DNA of 64,000 nt from Parietaria judaica (taxonomy: Eukaryota; Streptophyta; Magnoliopsida; Rosales; Urticaceae). The position numbers and the translations under genes are program-made. Location of the stretch: the NCBI GenBank assembly GCA_954871525.1, contig OX940861.1, forward strand, positions 39,197,201 through 39,261,200. Direction: 5' to 3'. Positions within the stretch are counted from its first letter, which is position 1, and every line of letters begins with the position of its first letter. The notes beneath the pieces were generated by a model. It was given only the letters and a program-made list of their open reading frames with translations. It was not told the DNA's origin and searched no databases. Positions 23,257-34,956 of this stretch are shown one piece after another.

Positions 23257-25703
23257 TATGGAGTCTCCCAATTCTTCTCTCTCTCAATTGTATAGAGCTA
23301 TAGATACATCATAAATTAAAATGTTTATACAACCTGAATAGTAATAACTAACAAGTAATAGTAACTAATTATGGTACAAAAAAAAAAGATATTAGTGCAA
23401 ATTACTATTGATAATAGAAAATCTCCAAAAGGAACATTCAATTTGCTTATTTAATACTTAAAGAACAATATAAGAAACCATAAGGCTCTATTTTTTGAAT
23501 CAGAGAAAGCTCAGCTTTGTCTCAAAATAATACTCTTGCTTATTCATATTTACTTACAGCCACAGAGAATTGAATTCACCATTTATATATAATCTCTATA
23601 AAAGAGAGCTCGTCAGAGGCTAAAAAAGCACGCTCATAACGCCCAAAAGTACTGTTTACATAGATGAAGCCTAAAGGCTGTAAAGCTATACACGAGTCTG
23701 TTCTTTCAAAATTCATTTTCATTGTATTTAATCCTCTCATTTAATGCACACACATGTCTCAATGGAAGATTATAATTACCAACAAGGTTTAAATTTTAAA
23801 CATCCAATATATTTACACCATACGAGCCCTCGGTAACCCTCTTTTGACATGAGTGTCGGTTTTTAAATTGTAATAACTCTCATTTTTCGTAAGGAGTTAT
23901 TTTTCAAGTTGCTTTTAGACTTAAAATTCAATTTTTGACCCAAAAAAAAAAAACCCGCATAATTTTTTAACATTAATCCTTACACAATAACTCAAAACTC
24001 TTTCAAAATCTCAATTTGGTCAGAAATTCAAAAAAAAAATTCCCTTAAAGTTTACGATATTATTTTTAGATCTTTAGTAGTTTCGTTTTTTTTTTTTACA
24101 ATTATCTCATTAAGATCCTCATCAATTTTACGATATACCAATAATATACGTACCGTACCGCTTTTAGTATATGTATAAATTGGACTTGCATGGGTGACTT
24201 TAAAACACTGATACGTCGAAGGCTAAAAAAGCTATCACAAATGTCTCCATGCCTTGGCATTTAATCGGTGTTGGCTTGTTAGTAGTTACTGTCGTTTCAC
24301 CATAACCAAAACGAATCTTACATAGTTATGTTCAAGTATTTCAAATAACACATTCCCAAAAGTTTCACCGATTAGGTATCTTGCAATACTTTTATTTTTT
24401 TTTTTCCTATTTTTGCTGTAATAGTAAATGCAGTTTGTTTCCCTTCTTGTGATTTGGCCCTCATTTTATTTATGGCAATATAAACGTTGACTTTGGAGAA
24501 CTAAATTTCATTAATTAAATAAATTTCAAGGATGAAGTTAGTCACAAAGTGAAGTTCAAGATCAAAATAGAGGTTCAATAAAAAATTAGAAAAAATCAAA
24601 ATAGAGGCAATTCCTATATGAGAGAGAGAGAGACTCATCAGCATAAACCTTATATAAAATCTTCCTAACATGCGCTAGTAATTACAAACTACGTACTTTG
24701 TTCAGTTTAAAATATATGTATTATTCAACTTCTTTTCTACATGAAAGTTCAAAAAGGGTCACCGATGAAAAACCGATGATTAGATTTACCAGTTTACAGA
24801 TAAGTAACGAATCTACCGATGAGTTTTTTTTTTTTAAATAATAATATTTACATTAATTTTATAAAATAGTATTGATACGTGTGTATTGATACGTGAATAA
24901 TATAAAACACAATGTATTGATATTGTATTCTCTGAAAATCCTCGGTCTTATATAAATTTGTGAAGGATTCAACAATTTTTCATCAGCAAACCCTCGATTT
25001 ATATTTTAAGTAAAGCGACAGAAACTCATAAATGATAATTGTTAGTGTAGAGTTTTACCATGGTTAATCGCTGACCTACCATGGTAAAAATGATAATGGC
25101 TACATATGATTTGTCCATGTTCTTGCTCCTATTTACAGTACAAAATTAATTATATATTCTGAACTATTTACATGAGAATTTTATTTACCTAGAAAAATTG
25201 AGAATATAAGTCATATTTTTTTTAATCCTATGAGTAGTTTATTGCAAATATCTCTAATTATAATGATTAATATTATTAGCTTTAATTTTAAGATATTGAA
25301 TTGAAGTGAACAATTTTGACGAATCGTAGATCTGTTGGCCACAAATAACAAAAAGATATTTGTATGTTTACATTAGTTAGAGACTTAGAGTTAGACTAAT
25401 GCAAATACACTATTAAATAAGTCATTTAAACAAAAAATATTCTTAAAATCCGGTACTTTTTTTCCGGTTATATTTTTTTTTTATTCTATCAAGTTGTTAA
25501 ATGGTGGTCCTTGATAGTCGAAACTTGAAACTGGGAATCGAGAGCTAGAGAATTAATCGATATACATATTAATTATTAAATACAATGTACTAAAAAAAGT
25601 AAAAATTTAGTGTACCTTATGAAATTATAATTTATAATTTTAAATACGATATATTCCAAGTTAACGTGTCAATATAGAAATGAAAAAGCACGTAACTAAC
25701 TAA
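20521..25703. other. Long AT-rich intergenic region with repeat remnants
   Basis: I see no gene. At about 20900-21130 there is LTR-like wording (GGCTTTATAAAGCC followed by CT-rich sequence). At about 21570-21990 phrases such as AAAAAGTACTTAAACTTTGA and ACTTTTGCCGCGGCTA resemble terminal sequences of MULE-type MITEs, without a clear pair of ends. At 22568, CAGGGACGGCTCTATTC resembles one hAT end with no partner found. The region just below 25704 is downstream of the LRR gene. Confidence 0.4.
21884..21921. repeat. (TTTTTA)n repeat
   Basis: About six tandem TTTTTA units. Confidence 0.9.
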
Positions 25704-27741
25704 TCATAGAAATGAAGACACCAATATCATTAACGACATGATCTCTACTAAGAAGAAACGCCACCATAACCCTACTTCGCCGGCGATCCCCGCGGACGTC
25801 ATCAAACGCGAGTTCCGATTCAGATCTGCGTCGTCTCTCACGCCCAGAATGGCATAATGGACATTCGGCTCGCATGGTTTCACCCCAAACGGCGCATTTC
25901 GCCTCGCCGGTGACGATGACCCGACGTGATAGCAGAGATTAGGGTTTCCCCAAGCCCCGAAACGCCTACCCATTTTGCCATAAAACCAATCGGAGAACTT
26001 GAGCTCTCCGGTCAGATTGTTCCCGTTCAGATACAGAGCCCCAACGCTCGGCAGTGTCGCAAGCTTCGGCGAGAGACTGCCCGAGAGAGCGTTGTCGCTC
26101 AGGCCTAGAAACCTCAGCCTCTTCAATCCGGACACGGAGTCGGGAATCTCGCCCCATAGGCTCGTGTTCGAGAGGTCCAGCACGGCCAGCCGCTCCAGCT
26201 TCCGCCATTGCAGCAGCTTCAGTTCGCCACCGATGGGGTTGTGAGACAACACGATCTGCTCGAGAGAATCCGACACAATGTTAGCCAAGCCACCGGAGAG
26301 CTTGTTGTAGCCCAAGTCCAAAAGGGTCAAGCTTTTCATGGCCGCGATCTCGGTCGGTAGATTTCCTTCCAACATGTTGTGGCTCAGGTCGAGCTTCAAG
26401 AGCGATGTCAAACTTCCCAGAGTCAACGGCAGAGGCCCCGAGAGCGAGTTCCGACTGAGGTCAACGATCAGGAGCCGAGACAGTCCACGGAATGAGTCCG
26501 GGATTTGTCCCGTGAGCTTGTTCCCCGCAAGAACCAGCCTCTCAAGGTAGACCAAATCGCCAATACCACCTGGTATCTGACCAGTCAGTCCATTCTCAAT
26601 GAGCACCAACGACTTGAGCTTCACAAGCTCAGCAACGGCTTCCGGGATTTGCCCGGTGAGCCCAGGGTTCGACCGGAACTCCAAGGATTCCAAGCTGCGG
26701 GCGAGCTTTTCCCAGTTCGTAGATGGGATCGAAACCGGGTGTCTGTGGCGCGAAGTGAAGCAGTTGGAGAAGGACAAGGACTTCAAGTGCTTGAGCTCGA
26801 AAAGTTGAGGCCTAAAGTCAACGCTCGCAGCGCACTGGAGAAAGTTCTCGTGGACTGATCCGATGCTCAAGGCAGTGACATACCACAGCCCATCAAAGAG
26901 ATCGCAAGAAACTCCCTGCAAAAACAATAAATGGGAAGCAAAAATAAACACACACATAGTGAAATGTTGCACTGTTGTTCAATAAAAAGACTGAAACTTT
27001 GCTATTTTGGAGTAAGAGATTCTGATACGAGGCAGTGAGTGGTACTTTATTATTAGATGTGTAAATAGATACGATTAATTTCCTTTTTTGCGCCTATATG
27101 CATGGCAACAATACATCCAATAAATGTTCAGAAAAATGTGGGTTTTAATGTTCCAGAGACCCTTTTCTCTGTCGCAGAAGATGCTTCCGAATGGAAATTT
27201 CCAAGCTCGTATTTTTTTTCCAAAGCTAAAGTGACAAATAAAAGTGCTAATATTTCAAAAATAATATATTATATATATAAAAAGACATGTAATGATATGA
27301 ACTCATCATAGTTCTTCGAAGAGAATCCCTCCTAAAAAGAAAGAATATACCTTTATCATGAAGACATGGTGGACACAGGACAAACACATATCTTTCCCAT
27401 CATGAACAGAAAATCTAACGGTCCTTGTCTTTTCCAACCATAATATATTATATAGATTTATATATGAAGATAAAACGTACTTGTATAGGAGTCCATCCAC
27501 AAGGATCTGGATAGAGATCTGAGCCGTTCCACCACTTTCCGACGAAGCCTTGTACAGCCGAGTACAGTGCTTCTTGCTCTCCTCTCTCCATCGGAGCCAA
27601 TATCTCTGAAGACCCCGTCGCGTAGTCTTCGTCTTCTCCGAAGCAGTACACATGGCCATTGTTGTTCAAGCAAAGAACTAAGATAATCATCACAAGAGCA
27701 ACAGTGATGTACTTCATTGAGTATTCTATTTCTAAGCTCAT
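25704..27741 (-). CDS. Secreted LRR protein, PII-2-like (no kinase)
   Basis: Two exons: 27741-27481 and 26915-25704, giving 490 aa. The intron begins GTACGT and ends TTTGCAG, phase 0, and joins PCGWTPIQ to GVSCDLFDGLWYVT, restoring the Cys-containing N-terminal cap of plant extracellular LRR proteins. A signal peptide is evident (hydrophobic residues about 11-26). About nine or ten LRRs follow (LTGQIP, LSGPLP, LEGNLP, LWGEIP). The C-terminus ends in a hydrophobic tail preceded by small residues, suggesting a GPI anchor. There is no kinase. Layout and wording match the PII-2-like family (Arabidopsis At1g13230 PIRIFORMOSPORA INDICA-INSENSITIVE 2 and relatives), plasma-membrane LRR proteins linked to root-fungus interaction. 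A second in-frame ATG at 27717 also gives a good signal peptide. Family fairly sure; precise orthologue not. Confidence 0.88.
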
Positions 27742-27855
27742 ATAACTCCTTCAAAAAGTTTTTTTTTTTTTTTTGAAGTATAAAATACTTAGACAGGTGA
27801 GTCAAAGAGGAAGAAGAAGAAGAAAGAAAGAGTGGGAAACACAGGCATAAACTAA

Positions 27856-27865
27856 GTATATATAG
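27856..27865 (-). promoter_or_regulatory. TATA box of the LRR gene
   Basis: CTATATATAC on the minus strand lies about 115 bp upstream of the first ATG, with a purine/pyrimidine-skewed 5' leader (CTTCTTCTTCTTC) between, which is common for plant 5' UTRs. Confidence 0.55.
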
Positions 27866-28399
27866 ATCTCTCGCTTTGATCTGGAGCTCTTTGTAGCGTT
27901 TATGGAAAAGCTAAGGAAGGCAGAGGAAGGTGTGTGTGTATATATATGACATGTATATAGCAGAGGAGGAGAGAAGAGACAGAGAGCGAGACAGAGGCTA
28001 GATAGATAGATACAAACACAATACAACACAAGATCCAAGCTCAGTTCTCGAAGAGAGCTGCTCTATGTAATAATAGTAATGACAACAAGGAGGGTCTTGA
28101 TCAGAGTAGAGTAGTTACTGAAGAGCTTTTGATGATGAAAGCGATATATATGATCAAATATATATAATAATATTATATATATTTATAGAGATAAAACCCC
28201 CTTTTTCTATCAATACTTACGCACCTTTCAAGTCTCAACCGGTAAATAATGGTGGTGTAATAAGTGTTATTATGTCTAAATAATATGTGTGCTATAAGTG
28301 AAAAGTAAAAAAGAGAACAAATATATAAATATATATATACACATATATATATATATATTCATTCTGGCTTTTGCATTGCCATTATTAGGTTTCTTTAAA

Positions 28400-28869
28400 G
28401 GGCTAATGATGGCAAAAATACCCAAAGTTTGGTCAAAGAACCCCTCGGGTACCCAAAGTTTAAAAATGGTGGTAAAAATACCCAAAGTCATATTTGGGGA
28501 GTTGACCACTCCAATCTCGTAACACCGTTAATTTACCTGTTAACTCTGACCACGCGGAAAAATCTGTTTTGTTAAGTGTAATCATTAGGGGTTCAATTAG
28601 TTGTATTAAATAGTATTACTTAGGGGTTTAATTCGCTGTTTTCTCGTAAACGAGGATGATGTGGGCTCATCAGCGTGGAAAAAATTGTTCTTTCGGCAAC
28701 CCACGTTTGTCTGTGTGGTCAGAGTTAACATGTAAATTAACGGTGTTACGAGATTGGAGTGGTCAACTCCCCAAATATGACTTTGGGTATTTTTACCACC
28801 ATTTTTAAACTTTGGGTACCTGAGGGGGTTCTTTGACCAAACTTTGGGTATTTTCACCATCATTAACCC
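28400..28869. mobile_element. MULE-type MITE (family A)
   Basis: A 470-bp element with ends GGGCTAATGATGGCAAAAAT and, inverted, ATTTTCACCATCATTAACCC. The inverted repeats continue for about 150 bp, and the centre is short. The exact 9-bp duplication TTCTTTAAA flanks it (28391-28399, 28870-28878), diagnostic of Mutator-type transposition. It has no coding capacity. It is a sibling of 50279-50737. It lies about 350 bp beyond the leader side of the LRR gene. Confidence 0.92.
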
Positions 28870-28902
28870 TTCTTTAAATGATGGGTTATAAGTGATTTCA
28901 TT

Positions 28903-29373
28903 CAAGGTTCGAATTTTCCTCGATAATCGTCGATTATCCGTCTTGCCGGTAGTCATTAATAAATATTCCATGTCAATCGATTATCCGTAAAAACAGTGTA
29001 AAAATAACAAAAAATTAGGTACTTTTTTTAAAAAAAAAACATTGCACTTTTCGATAATTTTTGGCAAAAGTACCTTCGATGCAAAAAAAAAAAACTATTT
29101 TAGTATGACATGATTTTATTTGAGTATTTATATATGTGAGAGTGAGACTATATTTTATTTACATATGTAAACTTAGTTAATATGTTCTTAAAACTAGTGG
29201 TCTTTCATTGATAATCCTCGATAACTGTCGATAATCTATCGATAATCCTCGATAAATGTCGGTAACGATAAGCTACAGTTTGATTAGTTTTCCATCGATA
29301 ATCCTCAAAAATCCATCGATAATCCTTGAAAACGGCAACCGATTTATCGGTAAAAACAACATTTTGAACCTTG
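28903..29373. mobile_element. hAT-type MITE
   Basis: A 471-bp element with ends CAAGGTTCGAATTTT and, inverted, AACATTTTGAACCTTG, flanked by the exact 8-bp duplication ATTTCATT (28895-28902, 29374-29381). The interior is full of CGATAAT and TTATCGA motifs. It belongs to the family of 3523-3954. No transposase is encoded. Confidence 0.92.
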
Positions 29374-29381
29374 ATTTCATT

Positions 29382-30045
29382 ATTAAAATTTAAGGAGATA
29401 ATTATAATAGAAGTACTCCAACTCTTCGAGTTATGTGTAAATGTGGTGGCACATTCTTTTTTTTTCTTCATGAAGAGTGTTCCCAAAAGTGCACGAAACT
29501 GTAAGTTCGAGGTACGTAAATCTCTTTACTACGTATCTAGACGTTAATCGAAATTCCGTAGAGACAAAATTACAGTTTTCGTACGCTTTGAGAATTTTTT
29601 CACCTTGAAAAAAATTATTGAGAATATATCGCTACATTTATGTGACTTAAAGGTACTTATACCGCTAATATCGGAAGTGTAAATAAGTTAAGGTAACTTG
29701 TGTAAAATATTGAGGGTTTTTTCCATAAAAAAAAAAAAAAAAAAAAAAAATTAAAAATATTAAGGGTTTTGTAGAGAAGGCAGTTGGGGGACCATTGGCC
29801 TTGCAAATTTATGCATGAAACATCGTAATTACTGCATGCAACGCAAAGTTGGTTTTTATTTTATATTTTTTTATCCCTTAAATTTGGTCCCTTCTTCTGT
29901 TTGTTTGCCATTCTGGATTTTTGTTATCCATAGCGACTTGTGTTTTTACATTCATTCCAATCCTCAAGACAAATTGGAGAATAATGACAAACAGGGCATT
30001 GAAAGCTTGGGACTTGGGCGAATATAACAAATAATTCTATTTCTA
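29382..30045. other. AT-rich intergenic DNA
   Basis: No gene is seen. A poly(A) run lies at about 29728-29751. From 30006 the sequence CTTGGGACTTGGGC-AATATAACAA begins, the first copy of a flank repeat that recurs at 34957. Confidence 0.45.
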
Positions 30046-30860
30046 TATATATTAGAGAAAATTACGGCAAAAATATCCAACCTTTGGTCAACCTGTCTCC
30101 CGTGTACCCAACCTTTAAAACTGGCGGCAAAAATACCCAACGTGCGTTGACCGTGACTTTGGCATAAACCGTTAACTTTTCCGTTAACATTTGCAATGTG
30201 GCCGTTAGCGGCAAAAATACCCAAACTTTTTTTTTTGAAAAAAAAAATTTAAATATACATATTATATTATCAAGTTATGACCAAAATATACATATTATAT
30301 TATCATAACTTGAGGATATATGCGCTAAGAGTTTCACACATATATATACATAATATATAATATTTCTTTGAGATGTCATGCTATATATTTAGCTTAGCCC
30401 CCAAAATGTCTTACGATCAAAGATGCCGTTTTAGGATATTTAAAAAAAAAAGCCCGGATACAGACCTGTCCGGGTCCGGGGAAAAAAAATCCCGGACAGG
30501 TTCGGATCCGGGTTATTATTTTATTATTATTTTAGTTAAAAGTGTTTTATTTAGAGAAATGGCATGAGATAGCCTAATTGACATGTTTGTTTAGTCAAAT
30601 AGCCAAACTTTCTCATATCTTTGCAAAACATCAAATTAAGTGATGTGGCTTTTTATTTTCATATTTTATACCTAAAATATCCTTTTGAAATATATTTTCA
30701 TATTTTAATATTATTCAAATTTAAATTCGTTTTTAATTATTAATTAATAAAAAAAATGAAAATAAATTATATTTTCTTCCTCTGTTCATCGTCATCGAGA
30801 GCTTCCCAAAGAACACCAAAATTTTGAGCACCAAAATTTCAGCTACGTTCTTGACGACGC

Positions 30861-30950
30861 CGGCGATTCTCTCAGCTCCGTTCGCCGGCGATTCTCTCAG
30901 CTCCGTTCGCCGGCGATTCTCTCAGCTCCGTTCGCCGGCGATTCTTTCAT
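30861..30950. repeat. 25-bp minisatellite, 3-4 copies
   Basis: CGGCGATTCTCTCAGCTCCG recurs with period 25 at 30861, 30886, 30911 and, partly, 30936, within the GC-rich left part of the inner MULE. Confidence 0.95.
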
Positions 30951-32141
30951 CCTCGGTAAGTGCTTTGTAACCTGTTCTGATTTTGTTTGGTTTCATGTTT
31001 TCAATGAGAAATTGAAAAGCATAAGAAATCGAAAGTAGTTCAAAGAAGAATGAGACTGAAAATTATTCTTAACATACCGGACTTGCTCTTGGCTGTGGCT
31101 GTGGCTGTGGCTGTAATTCTTTCATCAGTTCGATCCGAACTCGATTGGATCGCATTAATGTTTCAATTTGTTTTTGTTGATTTAAGTAAAAATTGGTGAT
31201 GGATTTCAATTTATGGAGATAATGAATGGTTCCATTACAAGTCGTCTTTTATCAATGAAGGATTAGAATCAGTGTGTGAATTGTGTTCATCGTTCTCAGT
31301 CAGCGCATCAAGCCTTCATCGTCCTGGATTCGCGGCCGTTATTCCGACGCGCCAAAAGCTCCCACTCGATGAGCACTGAAGAGATATCAAATGGAGCGGA
31401 TCACTCGACCGGTACTTCTGTGTTTGAATCAGGTTCGCGATAATTTCATTTTTCCCCTATGTTCGATTGTTGTTTTGGGATTGAATTTTAACGTTTTAGT
31501 AATGTGATGCTAAGTTAAGCCACTATATTGGTTCTTGTTCCGTTAATCTCGTTCATATGTTTGTTTCGATCCCGTGAATATTAGCATATAAATGTTTGAA
31601 TTGGGATTTTCTAGTAATGTGATTCTAAGTTAAGCCATTGTATTAATGAGGCAGGGTTCTTAATAAAAATGAGACCAGGTTTGGTTTGAAAAGTCCCGGT
31701 GACCGGTCTCGATTTTAGCCCGAGCTAGTTCATATACTAATGTAGTCTGTTTGTGTGGTCTATTACCAGCTTTCTATAACCAGATTTGTTAATAATGAGG
31801 TGTATTAACGTGGTTAATACTTAATAGATGGATTAGTTAACCACATTTTGTGATGTATTAACGTGGTTAATAGATGGATTAGTTAATAATGGGTGCATTA
31901 ATTTGGTTAATTCGGGTTATTATTATTTCATATAGGTTGTATTAAATCACGTTTTTGTTAGATATTAGATTGTATACAGAGTTGTATTAATGTGGTTAAT
32001 TCCTCATAATATCCCATGAGATCATGTTATGTTTGAATGAGTTTTGGGATTGTTGTAGCTACGTATTCACTGGACGTTATTCCGGTTGCACACGACGGTG
32101 ATTGAGATTTTCCAAGTGACGCTTCAGTAATCAATCCTCAG

Positions 32142-32273
32142 GTTCAAAAACGCCAAGCAAGAAGACCAAAGATGAAGAGATTTCGTTCAAAAGATGAGAT
32201 GCCTCATCCATACCGCAATTGCTGTGGGAATTGTGGAAAGGCGGCTCACAATAAGAGGACTTGTCTAGCCTGA
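32142..32273 (+). pseudogene. MULE transposase C-terminal zinc knuckle fragment
   Basis: The frame reads a basic segment with RRPKMKRFRS and then CGNCGKAAHNKRTC (32223-32264), ending at TGA 32271. Basic RPK...R followed by CX2CX4HX4C with HN(K/R)RTC is the typical tail of plant MuDR-like transposases. The usual Gly before His is Ala. A possible splice acceptor (CTCAG) precedes the fragment. The catalytic DDE domain was not found. Confidence 0.75.
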
Positions 32274-32454
32274 ATACTTTGTGGAGCGTTTTGGTTATGT
32301 TTTGTGTGTAAATTTTTTCTTATTAACGTGGTTAATTCCTGATATTCATTGTTTCTCATATTTTTTAAGTCATTTGTCACTTGTGCCAATTGTTTAGACC
32401 GTGAATTATCATATTTTTTGTTACTTTCTAATATTTCTTGTTTCTCATATTTCT

Positions 32455-33069
32455 AGTTACTTTGTGGAGCGTTTTGGTTATGTTTTTGTGTGTAAATTTC
32501 TTCTTATTAACGCGGTTAATTCCTCATACAATATTGTATTAATTTCGTTAATACAAGTTAATTCTTTTCCAAATCCAATTTACTCAACATTTTCACAAGA
32601 TAGGCATATTATTTCCAAATCAACATTGTATAAACGATGGAAATACACGTTAATATGAGATTTTTTTTTTTAAAATGAAATACAAGTTAATTGTGATCGA
32701 TGGACCAATTTATATTTCACGTTAATAAAACATCAATATTATCAACAATAACAAAAAAACATAAACGATATTGTGGAAAGGCGGGTCACAATAAGAGGAC
32801 TTGTCTAGCCTATAGTTACTTTGTGGAGCGTTTTGGTTATGTTTTTGTATGTAAATTTCTTCTTATTAACGCGGTTAATTCCTGTTAATTCCTCATACAA
32901 TATTGTATTAACTTTGTTAATACAAGTTAATTCTTTTCCAAATACAATTTACTCAACATTTTCACAAGATAGGCATATTATTTCGAAATCAACATTGTAT
33001 AAACGATGGAGATACACGTTAATATGAGTTTTTTTTTTTTAATGAAATACAAGTTGATTGTGATCGATG
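32455..33069 (+). repeat. Duplicated segment of about 245 bp inside the inner MULE
   Basis: AGTTACTTTGTGGAGCGTTT begins at 32455 and 32814, and the next 245 bp or so correspond closely, through ATTGTATAAACGATGGA and ACACGTTAATATGAG. A shorter third version starts at 32271. Each follows, or is close to, a zinc-knuckle fragment, so the duplicated unit includes the end of the transposase gene. Confidence 0.88.
32763..32819 (+). pseudogene. Second, partial copy of the zinc knuckle
   Basis: CGKAGHNKRTCLA is encoded at about 32772-32810. The first Cys pair is reduced to one residue (RYC replaces CGNC) and the frame continues into the duplicated downstream sequence. It keeps the consensus Gly that copy one has lost, so it does not simply descend from the present copy one. 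Confidence 0.7.
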
Positions 33070-34956
33070 AACCAAGTTATTTGATTAATTCCTAACATAA
33101 ACAAGTAATTAACCACATTAATACAAGTATATTAACCACATTAATACGTTAATACATGAAACCGATTAACCATAAAATCGATGAATACTTGAAACCAAAA
33201 CCTTTAATCTTGAATGGCAATGGATCCTTTGTCTCGGATTCCAAAATTGCTTATCAACAACATACTTACAAACCTGCAAAAAATAATAACATACTTAATG
33301 TTAGTGAACGTTATGCATACATAGTAAAGAAAATTAACGGAATTATTATTTGTAACCCACCACAGCTTTAGCATTATCAGTTCTCAATGGCGATTTTGAT
33401 ACTATTTCCGTTGCCGGTATATTTGACTTTTCCTCTGCCATCGATACCGTTTCCGCTGCCGGCACAGCTACGGTTTCCACTGCCGGTTCCGCATCTGTTT
33501 CTTTATTTGCAACTTATCTCGTTCTCCTCATTATATCTACCATGAACATTAATTAAACACATTAATACATGCTAAATTCAAACATTAATACCACATTCTA
33601 TCTAACATAAACAAGCAATTAACCACATTAATACAAGTATATTAACCACATTAATACGTTAATACATGAAACCGATTAATCATAATATCGATTGATACAT
33701 GAAGAGGCTCTTCTCCCTGAAACAACGCAGTTTCGACGACGAAGACTTCGCCGCAGCCCCGAGCCTCGACATCTCCGAGCCTTTCCAGCGACCTCTGGAG
33801 ATGCTTCTCCTTCCACGAAGTCTCCTACGCCACGGACTCTTTCGCTCCAGGTCTCTCTCTCTCTCCAGATCAATCAAGCGAAATAGGTGAGGATTGAAAG
33901 CATTACCGTACGATGATGGCAGCGACGGAGACGGCACAGAGGTCGGCGACGGAGACGGCACGGAAGTCGGCGACGGAGAAGGGGTCGTGAAAAATATTAG
34001 GTCGAAGAGAGAAACGGGGTTATCGAATAGAGGGAGAAAGGCAATATTAATATAAAATAAAAATAAAAAAACGATTATTATTAATTATGAGGGTAAAACG
34101 GTATTTGTGATTTATCAAAGTTGTTTATTGGCTATTTGACCATTTTAATCAAAACATTGGCTGTTTGACTAATTAATTTTTTAATATTGGCTATATCCCT
34201 CTAACGCCCTTTTATTTATTGTTTAGTCCTTAATACCGTTTTATCTGGACCGTTGATCTTGATCATCCAACGGCCCAGAATTAAAGGCTTTAATTTTTTT
34301 TAAATAAATATCCAGATCCAGACATATCAGAATATCTATTTATCTGGATCCGTGTTTTTCCGAACCCGGATATGTCCGGGTCCGGGTTTTTTAATCATTT
34401 TTTTTAAATCCGTATTAAATATCTAATAGATATTTTGGGGACTAATTAAGATAGTCAAATGTAATAAAAACAATATGATTAAGTTTTTGTTTAAAGTTTC
34501 ACTGTCAACCTTAAATTAACTATGTAATTATTTTATTCATGATTAGGTTTAGTCAATTGATGTTTTGACTAACTTTTTTGTTATTCTATGTATTTGAAAT
34601 TCAAGTATTTATCACTAATAAAGTAAAGAAAAAAAATATATAAATTAAAAAAATTAAAAATTATTAAAAAAAAAAGTTTGGGTATTTTTGCCGCTAACGG
34701 CCACATTGCGAATGTCAACGGAAAAATTAACGGTTTTATGCCAAAGTGACGGTCAACACACGTTGGGTATTTTTGCCGCCAGTTTTAAAGGTTGGGTACA
34801 CGGGAGGCAGGTTGACCAAAGGTTAGGTATTTTTGCCGCCAGTTTTAAGGTTAGGTACACGGGAGGCAGGTTGACCAAAGATTAGGTATTTTGCCGTAAT
34901 TTTCCCTATATATTATTCAGCAACTTAATATATAATCCCAATGTCATGTTTGTAAA

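Larger units (their letters stand above)
30554..34209 (+). mobile_element. Inner MULE with transposase remnants
   Basis: A 3.66-kb element flanked by the exact 9-bp duplication TTTTATTTA (30545-30553, 34210-34218). The imperfect inverted repeats of about 80 bp read GAGAAATGGCATGAGATAGC at the left and GGGCGTTAGAGGGATATAGC (inverted) at the right, both containing TAGTCAAA(T/C)AGCCAA. Inside, on the plus strand, are two copies of a MuDR-type zinc-knuckle end (32142-32273 and 32763-32819), GC-rich segments near both ends (30780-30960 and 33700-34000) that look like captured or diverged exons, and AT-rich sequence with repeated GGTTAAT motifs. No complete transposase frame remains. Confidence 0.88.
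30394..34445. repeat. Possible middle element layer with CCGG-rich inverted repeats
   Basis: Between the outer and inner MULE ends lies another inverted pair: TTAGCCCCCAAAATGTCT at 30395 and, inverted, ATATTTTGGGGACTAA at 34430-34445. Both are followed inward by CCCGGACC / GTCCGGGTTCGG-type sequence. No clean TSD was found, so a separate element is only likely, not shown. Confidence 0.45.
30055..34906. mobile_element. Outer MULE with nested insertions
   Basis: The ends are GAGAAAATTACGGCAAAAAT and, inverted, TTTTGCCGTAATTTTCCC. The terminal inverted repeats extend to about 30225 and 34676, with the right one carrying an extra internal duplication of the GGTTGGGTACACGGGAGGC part. The exact 9-bp duplication TATATATTA flanks it (30046-30054, 34907-34915). 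Most of the 4.85 kb is a second, nested MULE (30554-34209). The part belonging to the outer element shows no transposase. Confidence 0.9.

Noticed and set aside
33680..33961. Overlapping open frames in the GC-rich right part of the inner MULE
   Set aside because: Open in several frames on both strands, no recognisable domain; could be a captured exon but cannot be supported.
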